Below, one piece after another: positions 12,046 to 25,257 of a DNA stretch of 64,000 nucleotides; position 1 is the stretch's first letter; each line of letters begins with the position of its first letter. Origin of the DNA: Liolophura sinensis (lineage: Eukaryota > Mollusca > Polyplacophora > Chitonida > Chitonidae); assembly GCF_032854445.1 (NCBI RefSeq), contig NC_088295.1, forward strand, positions 92,311,805-92,375,804, read 5' to 3'. Made by a program: the position numbers and the translations under genes. The notes beneath the pieces are model-generated. The model did not search any database and was not told the origin of the DNA. It saw only the letters and a list, made by a program, of their open reading frames with translations.

Positions 12046-15000
12046 TGTCCTTTTTCTTAGGCCTCAGCAGAAGCACTAAAAAGTCAACTTCACTTTCATT
12101 CAACTTAAACCGCTGGATGGTAACAAATTATTGTATGATAAGATTTGTGGATTTTCTTTTTAAAAGAGTACATGTATACCTTAGATATTTAGGTATTACC
12201 ACACAGCTGTTGAATTTTCACACTCTGAATGTAGAGAGTGATTTCACCACTGTGTCTGAAGATATGTTTACAAGTTGGCAGAGTGCTACATGAGAGAGGA
12301 GGTAGACAACTTATGAGATGTCGCTGCTTAAAGTTATCATGAATACACTAAGGTGAAGGCCAATGCCAGGAACAAAGCCTTCTACTGTCCTCTCTTGATC
12401 AACCCTTGTAAGGGCATGATATATATGTAAGGCCTGATTTAGAGCGAGATTTGCAGGTAATCAGAGAGACTCGTGTTCACATGGCAGTCTTGTCATTTTG
12501 AAGAAAATTCACATTGCGAAACAGGAAGATTCTTGATGGTACCCTGACTTCTTTAGATTATATACTTGATGTTTAACCTCAATTTCTGAGCTGAGACCCA
12601 GACATGAAAAAGGCGCGACTCAAGAACTACATGTACAATGTAAAAGTAATAAGATACAAGTAATTGTTCCAGTATTGAATAAATTAGCAACACTCACCTT
12701 ACATTGTACAGAGTTGCAAGTGTCACTGATGCTTGTTTGTGAGTCAGATCATTGGTATCGGTCAGTACAGTCTGCTGTAAATGTTAGGTATCTGAATTGT
12801 CATTTGTTTTTCTTTTCACTGATAAAACTTGTGTTGTCTTACATGGCACCGAGGACAGGAATATTACACTTTGAGTACAAATTTCTAGTCCAATTGGTCA
12901 GACTTGCCCATTTGATGTGGACGTGGATTATTATGCATCTCCATACAATGTTCTAAATATTTTTTACAGAAAATATTGTCACAAAAAATTTAGTCGTTAA
13001 CACTATTTAATTGGTTTTGTGTGCCAACGTTTAGTATTGAATGCTCAAGTTGGCTGCATTCCTGTATAATCCATGTAAACCTAAGCTGGCAGTCATGTCA
13101 AAGCGAGCCATCCGTTCTTATTTTACTTCAAGCTTGCTGTGACATTTAGCAGTGAAATTGTGTAGAAATTTTGGCAGCATGATACCCAGAAGCAACTGCA
13201 CTGAGTGAATGAGTTTCACCAGAGCAAACAGTAGACAGCTGTGTTCCCATCTATGGACTGACTTTAAAAAGAACCAACTTATGGCTTAGTAGTGATTGCA
13301 TAGAGAGGTAACACATTACAACTTGGCTTATTAAGGTGCTAAGGACTACACTGGCTGCCATAGCAGGTGAAAATCTGTTCAGTTCAAATGTTGAATATAA
13401 GTGATGAATAACCTAGCATCTAGCGTTGGTTATTCAAAAGTGTATTAGAAGTTGAACCAGGTTTAAACCTTGATACCAGTCTTTCCATAATATAAAACGA
13501 AAGTTAATACCAGTCTGATCTGCTAATTCCCTTTTGAACAACTGGGCCATCATGTGCATTATTAGTTGTGTTACCATATCTTGTCAATAATTACAGACAC
13601 TTGCGCTCATTGAGACACACAGAAAGTAAACCGGCAGATCAGAGAAGTCTTCCACAAAGCCCTCTCAGCTGGTGCTATCGGCATGCCATTGGAGTATAGG
13701 CCTTTCCTGGCCTTTAAACTCAGCCTTTCCGGACAGCTTATACACGGCAACTCACAATGTCATTTTTGAATGTACACCCTTGTTCAAAAAGTTTAAAAAA
13801 GCCAAAATACAAGAATACTGATATGAGAACATCAACCTTGTGAAAACATCTCTTGCCATTTCCCTACCCAAAACTCTCCTCGTGCCATTTTCTCGGTTGT
13901 GTTCTACAAACTGTGGTATCCAGTATTTAAAGTAGATGGTTGTGTGGCATTTCTTATGGGGAACATTCAATAATAGGCATTATGTCCGCAGGATTGTCTT
14001 GAATCTACCGACCTCGTCTTCCTCCCCATTCGTGTAAGAGACCCATATAAAAATGAAACATGGATGATTGCTGTTTGATCAATGAACTAATAATGCTGCC
14101 TTACATATGTGGATAAAACACCTGTGGCAGTAAAGCGCATGTCACACTTGTAGGCAGACATGCTCATCAAAGAGCCCAGATGTTGATTGTGTCAAATGAA
14201 TGACTTGTAGGCCTACAACAATGTGGGCTGAAATAGTCGGAGGCAGCGTTCCATCTTTCAAAGTACCTGTAATCGTACTGTTTGTTAGGACATTGCCGGT
14301 AGTCTGGTGACATGGCCTCGGTGGTTTTTATTTATTTATTTATTTATTTACTTATTTATTTTTGCATCTTGACATTCGTCGCAACAGAGCTCATCTGTAC
14401 CTATTATAACCATTCAATGGAACAAAAAGAGAACATATGAAAACCTGGCAGTGTGTCTCTTCTCGTCTTGCTAAGCTATTGAGGCTCGCCGAGGTGTGAC
14501 GGAGGCGTGGACAGCTGTCACTGGTCGACTATCGCTAATCCTCTACTCCCCACAGAGAGTTAACTATTTAAGACAACAGCCCTCGCAAGGCATCATGGTA
14601 TACAGTTTAAGAAAATGCGTCCGCAACTTTTAAGAAGGTAGGGTACTTTATTACCAAACCTTCCAGTCCATACACTTAGTGACGGTGGTAAACCATATGA
14701 AGATGCCAGCTTGTGTCAGTTCTCCTTGTTAGTCCCTCCTCACAACAACCTGTGTCATAAGAACTGGGCTAAAAGAAAACCTTTCATACATCACCAATTA
14801 TAATACTACTATATGGGAACAAAGCATACATGAGGACTCAGTTCTTAAAAAATATATACATTTATTTAGTACACTGTTTTCAATATAGAAATAATGGAAG
14901 GTTGTTTTCTACTTTGTTGCTATTTACAATAGCACTGAAAGTTCCACAAAATGTCCGTAAACAGTGACCAGAGAATGTTCTCAGCAATTGTGATGTAAAT

Positions 15001-16999
15001 GTGTGTACATATTGGAAATTAACATAGGTGACCAACTAAAAATAAGTAAACACAGAGGAGAAATCTTATAGCATCAGGCAGATATTTTCAGTCCATGAAT
15101 GTAAACCTATTCATGTATGTGGATCTACATGTATGTAGGTACGTGACAATTAAAAGAAAAAAAAAAAAATTCCAAATTAATTTGACTTAACCTTAAATAT
15201 GAGCAGTTATCAAGCATTAGTAGCCAATATATTTACCTGTTAATTTGACTTGACTTGATAGCTGCTCACCCTGAAGGTCTAATTGAAAGATAATGCTCCT
15301 GCTATGGGTGTCTAGCGGCAGTTTTATAATCAATAAGGTAGGCACGGTTATTATTTCAGCTCCAAGGCACCGCCAGACACCCGTAGCAGCAAACATTATT
15401 TCGATTCTGTAACCGTTTAATGCAGGTAATACATAATTAAATACTAAAAACTCCACTCATGTAATTAAACACTTTCACAGCAATATGAAGTTGTGTTGAA
15501 AGATCCCAGCAAAGTTATTCCAAACAGCGTACAGCCTACAATGTCATACTCCCCAGGCAAAACCACTGCTTCTAGTAAAACAAAAGGGGTACCAGTCACT
15601 GATTTCAGTTTGAACCAGGATCACATTGATGGCAAATGCAAGTGTTGAAAATAATCTGAATTGTTTTGAACGGTGAAACATTCATTCGTAATGGCTTCCT
15701 CGTAATCATCGACAGTGACACATTTCTCACTGTGAAATAAACACTGCTGCCAGGTATTGTTTACTTACTGCAAGTTCATGATCAATCCTTTGGTGACATA
15801 TTTGTCTTCACACAGAAAGAAGTTGCAAGCCCCCCCATATACTGTTTACATGTTTGACCTTTCTGTTACTCCATGACATCATAATAGCTTTGTCGAGGAT
15901 GGAAGTGTAACGAGACCTAGTTCTGTTACACCTGGCATGTGATATCTATCCATTTTTTTTAAACAGGGAAAACAACATCCCATTTTATAACAGACCTGAT
16001 TGCTCTATTTACCTCATTTGTCTAGCATTTAGCACGCATCCTAAAGGGAGTAAACCTTGATCGTCTTCTTTATATGTAATAGAAAACAGATGAGAGTTAC
16101 AGAATAACTAATCCCATCTGGAAGCATAGTCATGCTAGCCAGCCCACAAAAACAAATGACATAGCAGAGCGTCCATCTCAAGTTACAACACGCCCCCAAC
16201 ATCTGCCAGCAGCTGTCCTGAAGAAGCTTTGCTATGATGTTTAGTTGCTGTAGTTGTAATGAGTATGTGCATACTTGTATATACCTTCATGACCCTTGGT
16301 TATTCTTCTTTGCTGGCTCTTAAGAGTCATCAGCATACCTGTTGGCCATATAAAACATGACTGTACTAGAGTCAAGCCTGGAAAGTAAAGCAGTCTACTC
16401 AGCGAATTTATTGTATACTTGAAGGCATTAATATGCAATGGTTTTCTCCTGGTTTTGGTGGAAATTTAGTAGTTTATGGGAAAATATGCATGTGTATCAT
16501 GTCATCCTTCTCGTGTACATGGTATTCTATCCACAGTCTGAATGAACAACCCAAGTTTGAATGCCATGTTTAGAAAGTAAGTAAACAAGCTCTTCTGAAC
16601 ATCAGCGAAAGGTTGACAACATACACCTAAGCCTTGTCCCCTCTCTCCATTACTTAAACAAAGGCAAATTATTACTGGTATTTAATTATTTATTTAAAAA
16701 AAAACACTGCCATCTCATTTGAACGGCACAATATAAACCAAAAACCTATGTAACATGTAGCTGTGGTGCATGTAACGCACTTTCCAAAAAATATCCACAT
16801 CAGCCAACATTCCTCAGTCATTAGGATCTAATTCAAAAACAGATAATTACAAAATCTCTTAAATTATTCTCTGGTTCCAGTGGGATACATCAACAGGCTT
16901 TATAAATTCCTCTTCAAAATATAACACGGTGTTTTGTAGAAGATTAATGTCCAGTATCCCTGTAACACTGAAAAATCATGGTTCTTAAAAATTCACACC
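12046..16999. other. Gap between convergent CFAP44 and ZDHHC23; probable ZDHHC23 3' UTR in part
   Basis: I see no gene in this 5-kb stretch. Short open frames lack recognisable motifs or splice context. Minus-strand AATAAA-type signals (TTTATT on plus) occur near 16683 and 14861, either of which could end the ZDHHC23 transcript. A run of TTTA repeats lies at 14328-14361, and an imperfect inverted repeat at 15292-15396. Confidence 0.5.
15292..15396. repeat. Imperfect inverted repeat (about 30-nt arms)
   Basis: The left arm contains GCTATGGGTGTCTAGCGGC. The right arm contains GCCGCCAGACACCC-like sequence (CACCGCCAGACACCCGTAGC) that pairs with it with a few mismatches; the loop is about 40 nt. 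It could fold in the RNA of either strand or be a small decayed transposon. Confidence 0.55.
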
Positions 17000-17044
17000 A
17001 TCTTTCACATGAAATCATACAACTTTAACATTATGCAAATAGTA

Positions 17045-20000
17045 TTAGAATGGAATCTGAGGTGAAGTACGCCTTGTCTTAAGCCGGATAAACTCGAGCC
17101 AATTCCACAAGCAGCCGCGGTCATGTATATTTCCTCTAGCATAGAGGCCGAGAACTGTCATACCTCTCACAGCGGCCATGTGGAGCTCCTGGGAGGTGAT
17201 GTTCTGGCTTATCAGGAGTAGCTGAAGGAGTAGGGCCACGCACATAATACTGCTGCCCAGAATAGCATAGCAGGCACAGACAAAACATAATGCAGTGCTG
17301 CAAAAGACGACAAACACAACCAACTGTTAGCACACTACACTTAATTTACTTATTTGTTTGATTGGCGTTTTAAAGCTGTTCTGCAGAATGTTTTTCTTAT
17401 ATGTTGGCACTCAGGTTTATAGGCAGGAAATCAGAATGGCCTTTGGCATGTACAAATTTAGCTGACAAACCTCCCTGACCTGAAGAGGCAACTAAACAAT
17501 CAAAGCTGGACTCAAATACACAACCTCATACACTGTAAAAACACCCAAAGACGTTTCTGATGCCAAGAGTGTCAAAATTCCAAGGATTCCTATACTTTCA
17601 CATTACACATATAGTGTCACCTGACAAAAATGTAGTACATGTATGAGGACTGTTATTACAGAAGTCTTAATACTCATATAAATATGAGTTGACATGGTTA
17701 ATATCATTAGAACAGGCATCTTTAATTGGGCTGCGTTGTTTAATACAAGGCAAGTTGAAGGTGTAACTCACGAAAAATCTGCGTAGACATATCGGCAGTC
17801 ATTAGGTAAGAGGAACCAGTCGTAATACATCTCCGGGGTACAGATGGTGGTTAAGGTAAGGTGAGCGCCATAGAAACCAGTGAAGACAAACAGCAGAATG
17901 GCCACTAAAAATGAGCGATGATTGTGAGCCCCAATACAGTTGTCCACCCTGCAAACAGATCACACAGATCAGACAATCATAAAGTCCCAATACAGTTGTC
18001 CACCCTGCAAACAGATCACACAGATCAGACAATCACACAGCCTCAATACAGTTGTCCACCCTGCAAACAGATCACACAGATCAGACAATCACACAGCCAC
18101 AATACAGTTGTCCACCCTGCAAACAGATCACACAGATCAGACAATCACACAGCCCCAGTACAGTTGTCCACCCTGCAAACAGATCACACAGATCAGACAA
18201 TCACACAGCCACAATACAGTTGTCCACCCTGCAAACAGATCACACAGATCAGACAATCACACAGCCCCAATACAGTTGTCCACCCTGCAAACAGATCACA
18301 CAGATCAGACAATCACACAGCCCCAATACAGTTGTCCACCCTGCAAACAGATCACACAGATCAGACAATCACACAGCCACAATACAGTTGTCCATCCTGC
18401 AAACATATCACACAGATCAGACAATCACACAGCCACAATACAGTTGTCCACCCTGCAAACAGATCACACAGATCAGACAACCACACAGCCCCAATACAGT
18501 TGTCCACCCAGCAAACAGATCACACAGATCAGACAATCACACAGCCTCAATACAGTTGTCCACCCAGCAAACAGATCACACAGATCAGACAATCACACAG
18601 CCTCAATACAGTTGTCCACCCAGCAAACAGATCACACAGATCAGACAATCACACAGCCTCAATACAGTTGTCCACCCTGCAAACATATCACACAGATCAG
18701 ACAATCACACAACCCCAACACAGTTGCCCACCCTCCAAACAGATCACACAGATCAGACAATCACACAGTCCCCAACACAGTTGTCCACCCTGCAAACAGA
18801 TCACACAGATCAGACAATCACACAGCCTCAATACAGTTGTCCACCCTGCAAACAGATCACACAGATCAGACAATCACACAGCCCCAATACAGTTGTCCAC
18901 CCTGCAAACAGATCACACAGATCAGACAATCACACAACCCCAATACAGTTGTCCACCCTGCAAACAGATCACACAGATCAGACAATCACACAGTCCCAAT
19001 ACAGTTGTCCACCCTGCAAACAGATCACACAGATCAGACAATCACACAGCCTCAATACAGTTGTCCACCCTGCAAACATATCACACAGATCAGACAATCA
19101 CACAGCCACAATACAGTTGTCCACCCTGCAAACAGATCACACAGATCAGACAATCACACAACCCCAATACAGTTGTCCACCCAGCAAACAGATCACACAG
19201 ATCAGACAATCACACAGCCTCAATACAGTTGTCCACCCTGCAAACAGATCACACAGATCAGACAATCACACAGCCTCAATACAGTTGTCCACCCTGCAAA
19301 CAGATCACACAGATCAGACAATCACACAGCCCCAATACAGTTGTCCACCCTGCAAACAGATCACACAGATCAGACAATCACACAGCCCCAATACAGTTGT
19401 CCACCCTGCAAACAGATCACACAGATCAGACAATCACACATCCCCAATACAGTTGTCCACCCCGCAAACAGATCACACAGATCAGACAATCACACAGCCC
19501 CAATACAGTTGTCCACCCCGCAAACAGATCACACAGATCAGACAATCACACAGCCTCAATACAGTTGTCCACCCAGCAAACAGATCACACAGATCAGACA
19601 ATCACACAGCCCCAATACAGTTGTCCACCCTGCAAACAGATCACACAGATCAGACAATCACACAGTCCCAATACAGTTGTCCACCCTGCAAACAGATCAC
19701 ACAATCACACAGCCCCAATAAAACTGTCCACCCTGCAAACAGATCACACAGATCAGACAATCACACAGCCCCAATACAGTTGTCCACCCTGCAAACAGAT
19801 CACACAGATCAGACAATCACACAACCCCAATACAGTTGTCCACCCAGCAAACAGATCACACAGATCAGACTATCACACAGTCCCAATACAGTTGTCCACC
19901 CTGCAAACAGATCACACAGATCAGACAATCACACAGTCCCAATACAGTTGTCCACCCTGCAAACAGATCACACAGATCAGACAATCACACAGTCCCAATA

Positions 20001-23000
20001 CAGTTGTCCACCCTGCAAACAGATCACACAGATCAAACAATCACACAACCCCAATACAGTTGTCCACCCTGCAAACAGATCACACAGATCAGACAATCAC
20101 ACAGTCCCAATACAGTTGTCCACCCAGCAAACAGATCACACAGATCAGACAATCACACAACCTCAATACAGTTGCCCACCCTCCAAACAGATCACACAGA
20201 TCAGACAATCACACAACCCCAATACAGTTGTCCACCCTGCAAACAGATCACACAGATCAGACAATCACACAGTCCCAATACAGTTGTCCACCCTGCAAAC
20301 AGATCACACAGATCAGACAATCACACAGCCTCAATACAGTTGTCCACCCAGCAAACAGATCACACAGATCAGACAATCACACAACCCCAATACAGTTGTC
20401 CACCCAGCAAACAGATCACACAGATAAGACAATCACACAGCCTCAATACAGTTGTCCACCCTGCAAACAGATCACACAGATCAGACAATCACACAGCCTC
20501 AATACAGTTGTCCACCCTGCAAACATATCACACAGATCAGACAATCACACAACCCCAATACAGTTGTCCACCCTGCAAACAGATCACACAGATCAGACAA
20601 TCACACAGTCCCAATACAGTTGTCCACCCAGCAAACAGATCACACAGATCAGACAATCACACAGCCCCAATACAGTTGTCCACCCTGTAAACATATCACA
20701 CAAATCAGACAATCACACAACCCCAATACAATTGTCCACCCTGCAAACAGATCACACAGATCAGACAATCACACAACCCCAATACAGTTGTCCACCCTGC
20801 AAACAGATCAGACAATCACAGTCCCAATAGAGTTGTCCACCCTGCAAACAGATCACACAGATCAGACAATCACACAACCCCAATACAGTTGTCCACCCTG
20901 CAAACAGATCAGACAATCACAGTCCCAATAGAGTTGTCCACCCTGCAAACAGATCACACAGATCAGACAATCACACAACCCCAATACAGTTGTCCACCCT
21001 GCAAACAGATCACACAGATCAGACAATCACACAACCCCAATACAGTTGTCCACCCTGCAAACAGATCACACAGATCAGACAATCACACAGCCCCAATACA
21101 GTTGTCCACCCAGCAAACAGATCACACAGATCAAACAATCACACAGTCCCAATACAGTTGTCCACCCTGCAAACAGATCACACAGATCAGACAATCACAC
21201 AGTCCCAATACAGTTGTCCACCCTGCAAACAGATCACACAGATCAGACAATCACACAGTCCCAATACAGTTGTCCACCCTGCAAACAGATCACACAGATC
21301 AGACAAACACACAGCCACAATACAGTTGTCCACCCTGTAAACAGATCACACAGATCAGACAATCACACAGTCCCAATAAAGTTGTCCACCCAGCAAACAG
21401 ATCACACAGATCAGACAATCACACAGCCCCAATACAGTTGTCCACCCTGCAAACAGATCACACAAAGTCAAGACTATAATACAAACCCAATACAACTTAC
21501 CATACACAGTGATGGTCTCTATTGAGTATACATGCCTGACACACATGACAATGGCCAGCTCGCGGCGGTTTGACCAGACAACATTTATCACACCAGGTCA
21601 CAAGCTGATTATCTGAAACACAAACAACCATTCTCACAATACAGGTTACCAATCAGACTGCTTTTGTCACACATTTTAATATTACAAAAGCAGCCTTTGT
21701 CATGCTGTATGACTTATTACAAACTAGGGGGCTTCCATAGCCAAGGTCCTTACCCAACAATGCGGTGGTGGTGAGTTCGTCCAAGAGGAAAGGTCTCACT
21801 CCGCCAGATCCCTGGGCTCTGCCTGGTTTCCACCCACCATAATACTAACCACCACTGTATAAGTGAAATATTCTTGAGTCTGGCATAAAACGCCAATCAA
21901 ATAAATAAACGCATCAGTATTACAAGCAGCCTTTGTATTACCTTTGTACCCACACAAACGGCTTTGTCAGAGCATATGACAGTCACACTTTGAGTCACAA
22001 TGTATTAATACAGTCCAGCTCAAGTCCAGCTTATGCTGACATTTTCTCTGACACGATGCGAGAAGGTGTAGCAGCAACTTGCGCATGGTCATGGGTTTCC
22101 CTCAGGCTCTGCCACATTTTTTCCCGACCATAGTACTGGCTGATGTCACATAAGTGAAATATTCTTGAGTACAGTGTAAAACACACATCAAATAAGTAAA
22201 TAAATCAAATAAATAATGCCTAAACAGCCATTATCACACTGTTTTACCACACAGCCAGCCTTTGTAATACCGGCACTAATTTACTGCACACACACTTTGT
22301 CAGAACACTTTACCACACAAACATCCTTTCCCATGTCACATTCTGTCACTTTTGTCACATAACATTACCATTCAGACAAACTTTATCCCAACATATTTGA
22401 TTGCAATGATAATGTAAGCCAATGAGAGTAGGAAATCCTTGAATTATTATAGTTCATATAAATGACACATATATTTACAGCCACCGGCAAATACATATTT
22501 TACCTACCTTTAATTGGTCGCGAGTCCACCCAAGTGACCTTTTGTTCAGGCATACTGGGAGCTGTTTGAGCCTGGTAGTTGGCTTTAAACGATTCCTTGT
22601 CGAAGCCCATGTTTGACAGCAGGAAGTTGCCCAACACATGCTCAGAAATTGTTTTCGAGTAATCATCCTTGGAATCTTTCTGACTGGCTGCATCCTTCTG
22701 ATCCTGACTGGACGACAGGTGTTGATTGGATGGAGTAACTGTGTCGGGCGAGGCTGGTTTAATGATTCCTGGATCTTTTCTCACAAATGTGAGAGCGAAG
22801 AACATGATGCCGATGGACGTAACCAGAAGCATCTGCTCCCACAGAAACACCTCTCGGAAGGACAGAACAAATGCGTGATAAATCAAAATGGTAAAGAGCA
22901 CAGAGGTCATAGCCCAGGCATAGAAAAACTTTGTACGCACTCTGTTGTGTTGAGTTCTCCATGAGCGATAGAAGAGGAACATGAAGATAGGCATGGAAGC

Positions 23001-25257
23001 CAGAACAAAGATTGTCATGTAGAAATTGATGGTGCCAAGACAGAGGCTGATAGGCACTGTCACAATGGGGACAACTACATCAATCTTAACTCTGATGGCG
23101 CCTGATCCACTCAATCCTGGGATGCGACATCTGTCTGCTATTGTCCTCCACATCCTCTCTGATAACTGCTTGGGTATTGGGCGACACGTAATACACCTGC
23201 AACAAGGCTACAAGATAACAGCTGTGGTACTGGGTGATGTGTAATACACAGTCTGTAACAAAACCATAACATAACTGCTGGGCTATTGGGCAACAAGAAA
23301 TACACATGTATCAAGACTATAAGGTAACTGCTGGGGTATTGGGCAACACGAAATACACCTTATAAAGTAACTCCTGGGGTACTGGGCGACACATAATACA
23401 CCTGCAACAAGGCTACAAGATAACAGCTGTGATATTGGGCGATATGTAATGCGCAGTCTGTAACAAGACCATAACGTAACTGCTGGGCTACTGGGCAACA
23501 CGAAATACACCTGTAACGAGACTATAAGACAACTGCTGGGGTATTGGGCGACATGTAATACACCTGCAACAAGGCTACAAGATAACAGCTGTGGTACTAG
23601 GTGATATGTAATGCGCAGTCTGCAACAAGACCATAATATAACTGCTGGGCTATTGTGCGACATGAAATACACCTGTATCAAGACTAAAAGGTAACTGCTG
23701 GGGTATTGGGCAACACGAAATACCCCTGTATCACGACTATATGATAACTGCTGGGCTATTGGGTGACACATAATACACCTGGAACAATGCTACAAGATAA
23801 CAGCTGTGGTATTGGGCGATATGTAATGCGCAGTCTGTAACAAGACCATAACATGACTGCTGGGGTATTGGGCAACACGTAATACACCTGTAACAAGACT
23901 ATAAGATAACTGCTGGGGTATTGGGTGACACGTAATACACCTATAACAAGACTATAAGATAACTGCTGGGGTATTGGGCGACATGTAATACACCTGTAAA
24001 GATACTATAAGATAACTGCTGGGGTACTGGGCGACATGTAATACACCTGTAAAGATACTATAAGATAACTGCTGGGGTAATGGGCGACATGTAATACACC
24101 TGTAAAGATACTATAAGATAACTGCTGGGGTACTGGGCGACATGTAATACACCTGTAACGAGACTATAAGACAACTGCTGGGGTATTGGGCAACATGTAG
24201 TACACCTGTAACAAGACTATAAGATAACTGCTGGGGTATTGGGCGACAAGTAATACACCTGTAAAGATACTATAAGATAACTGCTGGGGTACTGGGCGAC
24301 ATGTAATACACCTGTAAAGATACTATAAGATAACTGCTGGGGTAATGGGCGACAAGTAATACACCTGTAAAGATACTATAAGATAACTGCTGGGGTAATG
24401 GGCGACATGTAATACACCTGTAAAGATACTATAAGATAACTGCTGGGGTACTGGGCGACACCTAATACACCTGTAAAGATACTATAAGATAACTGCTGGG
24501 GTAATGGGCGACATGTAATACACCTGTAAAGATACTATAAGATAACTGCTGGGGTAATGGGCGACACGTAATACACCTGTAAAGATACTATAAGATAACT
24601 GCTGGGGTACTGGGCGACATGTAATACACCTGTAAAGATACTATAAGATAACTGCTGGGGTACTGGGCGACATGTAATACACCTGTAAAGATACTATAAG
24701 ATAACTGCTGGGGTACTGGGCGACACGTAATACACCTGTAAAGATACTATAAGATAACTGCTGGGGGTATTGGGTGACACGCAGTACACTTGGAATAAGA
24801 AACAAGACTACATACATGTAAGATAAGTGTCGAGGTATTAGGCAACACGTACACTTGCGCCAAGACCATTTGGTATACATAGCAACATACAAACTGAACG
24901 AATGTTGAAAATGCCACACAAAGCACATCAATATATACATACATGTATCTGTATTTACTGCAGCATAACCCTGAACTCTTGTATCTGTTCCAAACTTTGG
25001 AGAGACATGTACACATGAGCGATAGGATGAATCTGCTACAGCGTGATGCCTGTCCCAAAATATTTTTGTGGAGCATAGCAAACCTGTTCTTGTCTTTGAT
25101 ATGGTTGACATATTTCACAGCTTCACTTTTCTCACCTGTCAAATGCTTGGTCCAGTGCCTCACAATCACAGAAACATCCTAATATGTGACTTCTTGCTCC
25201 ATCCTCGTTCCTGTATTCACAGCAGCATAAGGATTCTTCCGTGCTGGACTTAGTCAT
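17045..25257 (-). CDS. ZDHHC23: ZDHHC23-like palmitoyltransferase, complete, 5 exons, 450 aa
   Basis: DHHC enzymes S-acylate cytosolic cysteines of membrane proteins. Coding exons in transcript order: 25257-25136, 23196-22508, 21612-21501, 17948-17772, 17297-17045; all are GT-AG and phases join into 450 residues ending TAA (human ZDHHC23 is about 409). The N-terminal cysteine-rich stretch (ESLCCCEYRN, CFCDCEALDQAFDR) and IADRCRIPG match my recollection of ZDHHC23. Hydrophobic segments lie in exon 2. The cysteine-rich domain starts WCDKCCLVKPPRAGHC and the catalytic Asp-His-His-Cys is intact at about 303-306, followed by VWVDNCIG across the exon 3/4 junction. Two more membrane segments and a TSQEL segment follow. 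The start ATG at 25257 is the one preceding the conserved cysteines. Introns 1 and 3 are filled with minisatellites made from their own acceptors. Confidence 0.9.
17345..17535 (-). mobile_element. Decayed SINE fragment (family B-like)
   Basis: The plus strand shows a TTGATTGGCGTTTTAAA start and ends in CTGGACTCAAATACACAACCTCATA, matching the tRNA-like part of the 8140-8395 element (TTCAAACACAAGACCTCATA). It lies in ZDHHC23 intron 4. Confidence 0.5.
17928..21479 (-). repeat. Minisatellite, 56-bp unit, about 63 copies, made from the ZDHHC23 exon 4 acceptor junction
   Basis: The array fills ZDHHC23 intron 3 and merges into exon 4. In sense orientation each unit reads pyrimidine-rich GATCTGTGTGATCTGTTTGCAG (in two halves GATCTGTGTGAT, CTGTTTGCAG), then GGTGGACAACTGTATTGG, which is identical to the first bases of exon 4 (17948 downward). 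Units vary at a few sites (CCCC/CTC/CAC/TCC before AATACAG on plus; CCCTGC, CCAGC or CCCGC). A few are shortened, e.g. at 19695 and 20810-20830. The unit has no stop in any plus-strand frame, which creates very long spurious open frames. Confidence 0.97.
21727..21907 (+). mobile_element. Decayed SINE (family A), 3' portion
   Basis: Contains CAATGCGGTGGTGGTGAGTTC, CTGGGCTCTGCCTGGTTTCC, ACCCACCATAATACTAACC and CATAAAACGCCAATCAAATAAATAAA, all diverged from the 2779-3042 copy. It lies in ZDHHC23 intron 2. Confidence 0.8.
22012..22217 (+). mobile_element. Decayed SINE (family A)
   Basis: Shows CAGCTCAAGTCCAGCTTATG, GGGTTTCCCTCAGGCTCTGCC and TAAGTGAAATATTCTTGAGT, ending in (AAAT)n. It is a second family A copy in ZDHHC23 intron 2, about 100 bases from the first. 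Confidence 0.8.
23160..24800 (-). repeat. Minisatellite, 53-bp unit, about 30 copies, made from the ZDHHC23 exon 2 acceptor junction
   Basis: The array abuts exon 2 within intron 1. Sense units read GTATCTTTACAG (or GCCTTGTTGCAG) followed by GTGTATTACGTGTCGCCCA, ATACCCCAGCAGTTATC. The first 36 bases of exon 2 (23196 downward) are the same with one A/C difference. Units at 24000-24770 are nearly identical (homogenised). Those at 23200-23900, next to the exon, are more varied and mix several subtypes. Confidence 0.95.

Noticed and set aside
17928..21479. CRISPR-like regular repeat array
   Set aside because: Head-to-tail units with no unique spacers, inside an animal gene intron; a minisatellite.
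17918..21525. Very long plus-strand open frames (up to 970 codons) with a periodic Thr/Gln/Ser/His-rich translation
   Set aside because: They are the antisense translation of the 56-bp minisatellite, which has no stop in any plus frame; since 56 is not a multiple of three, all three frames cycle through the same peptide every 168 bp. No promoter, splice context or non-repeat coding sequence.
23283..25111. Minus-strand open frames with repeated VAQYPSSYLI-like peptides
   Set aside because: Translations of the 53-bp array in ZDHHC23 intron 1, in frames other than the true exon frame.
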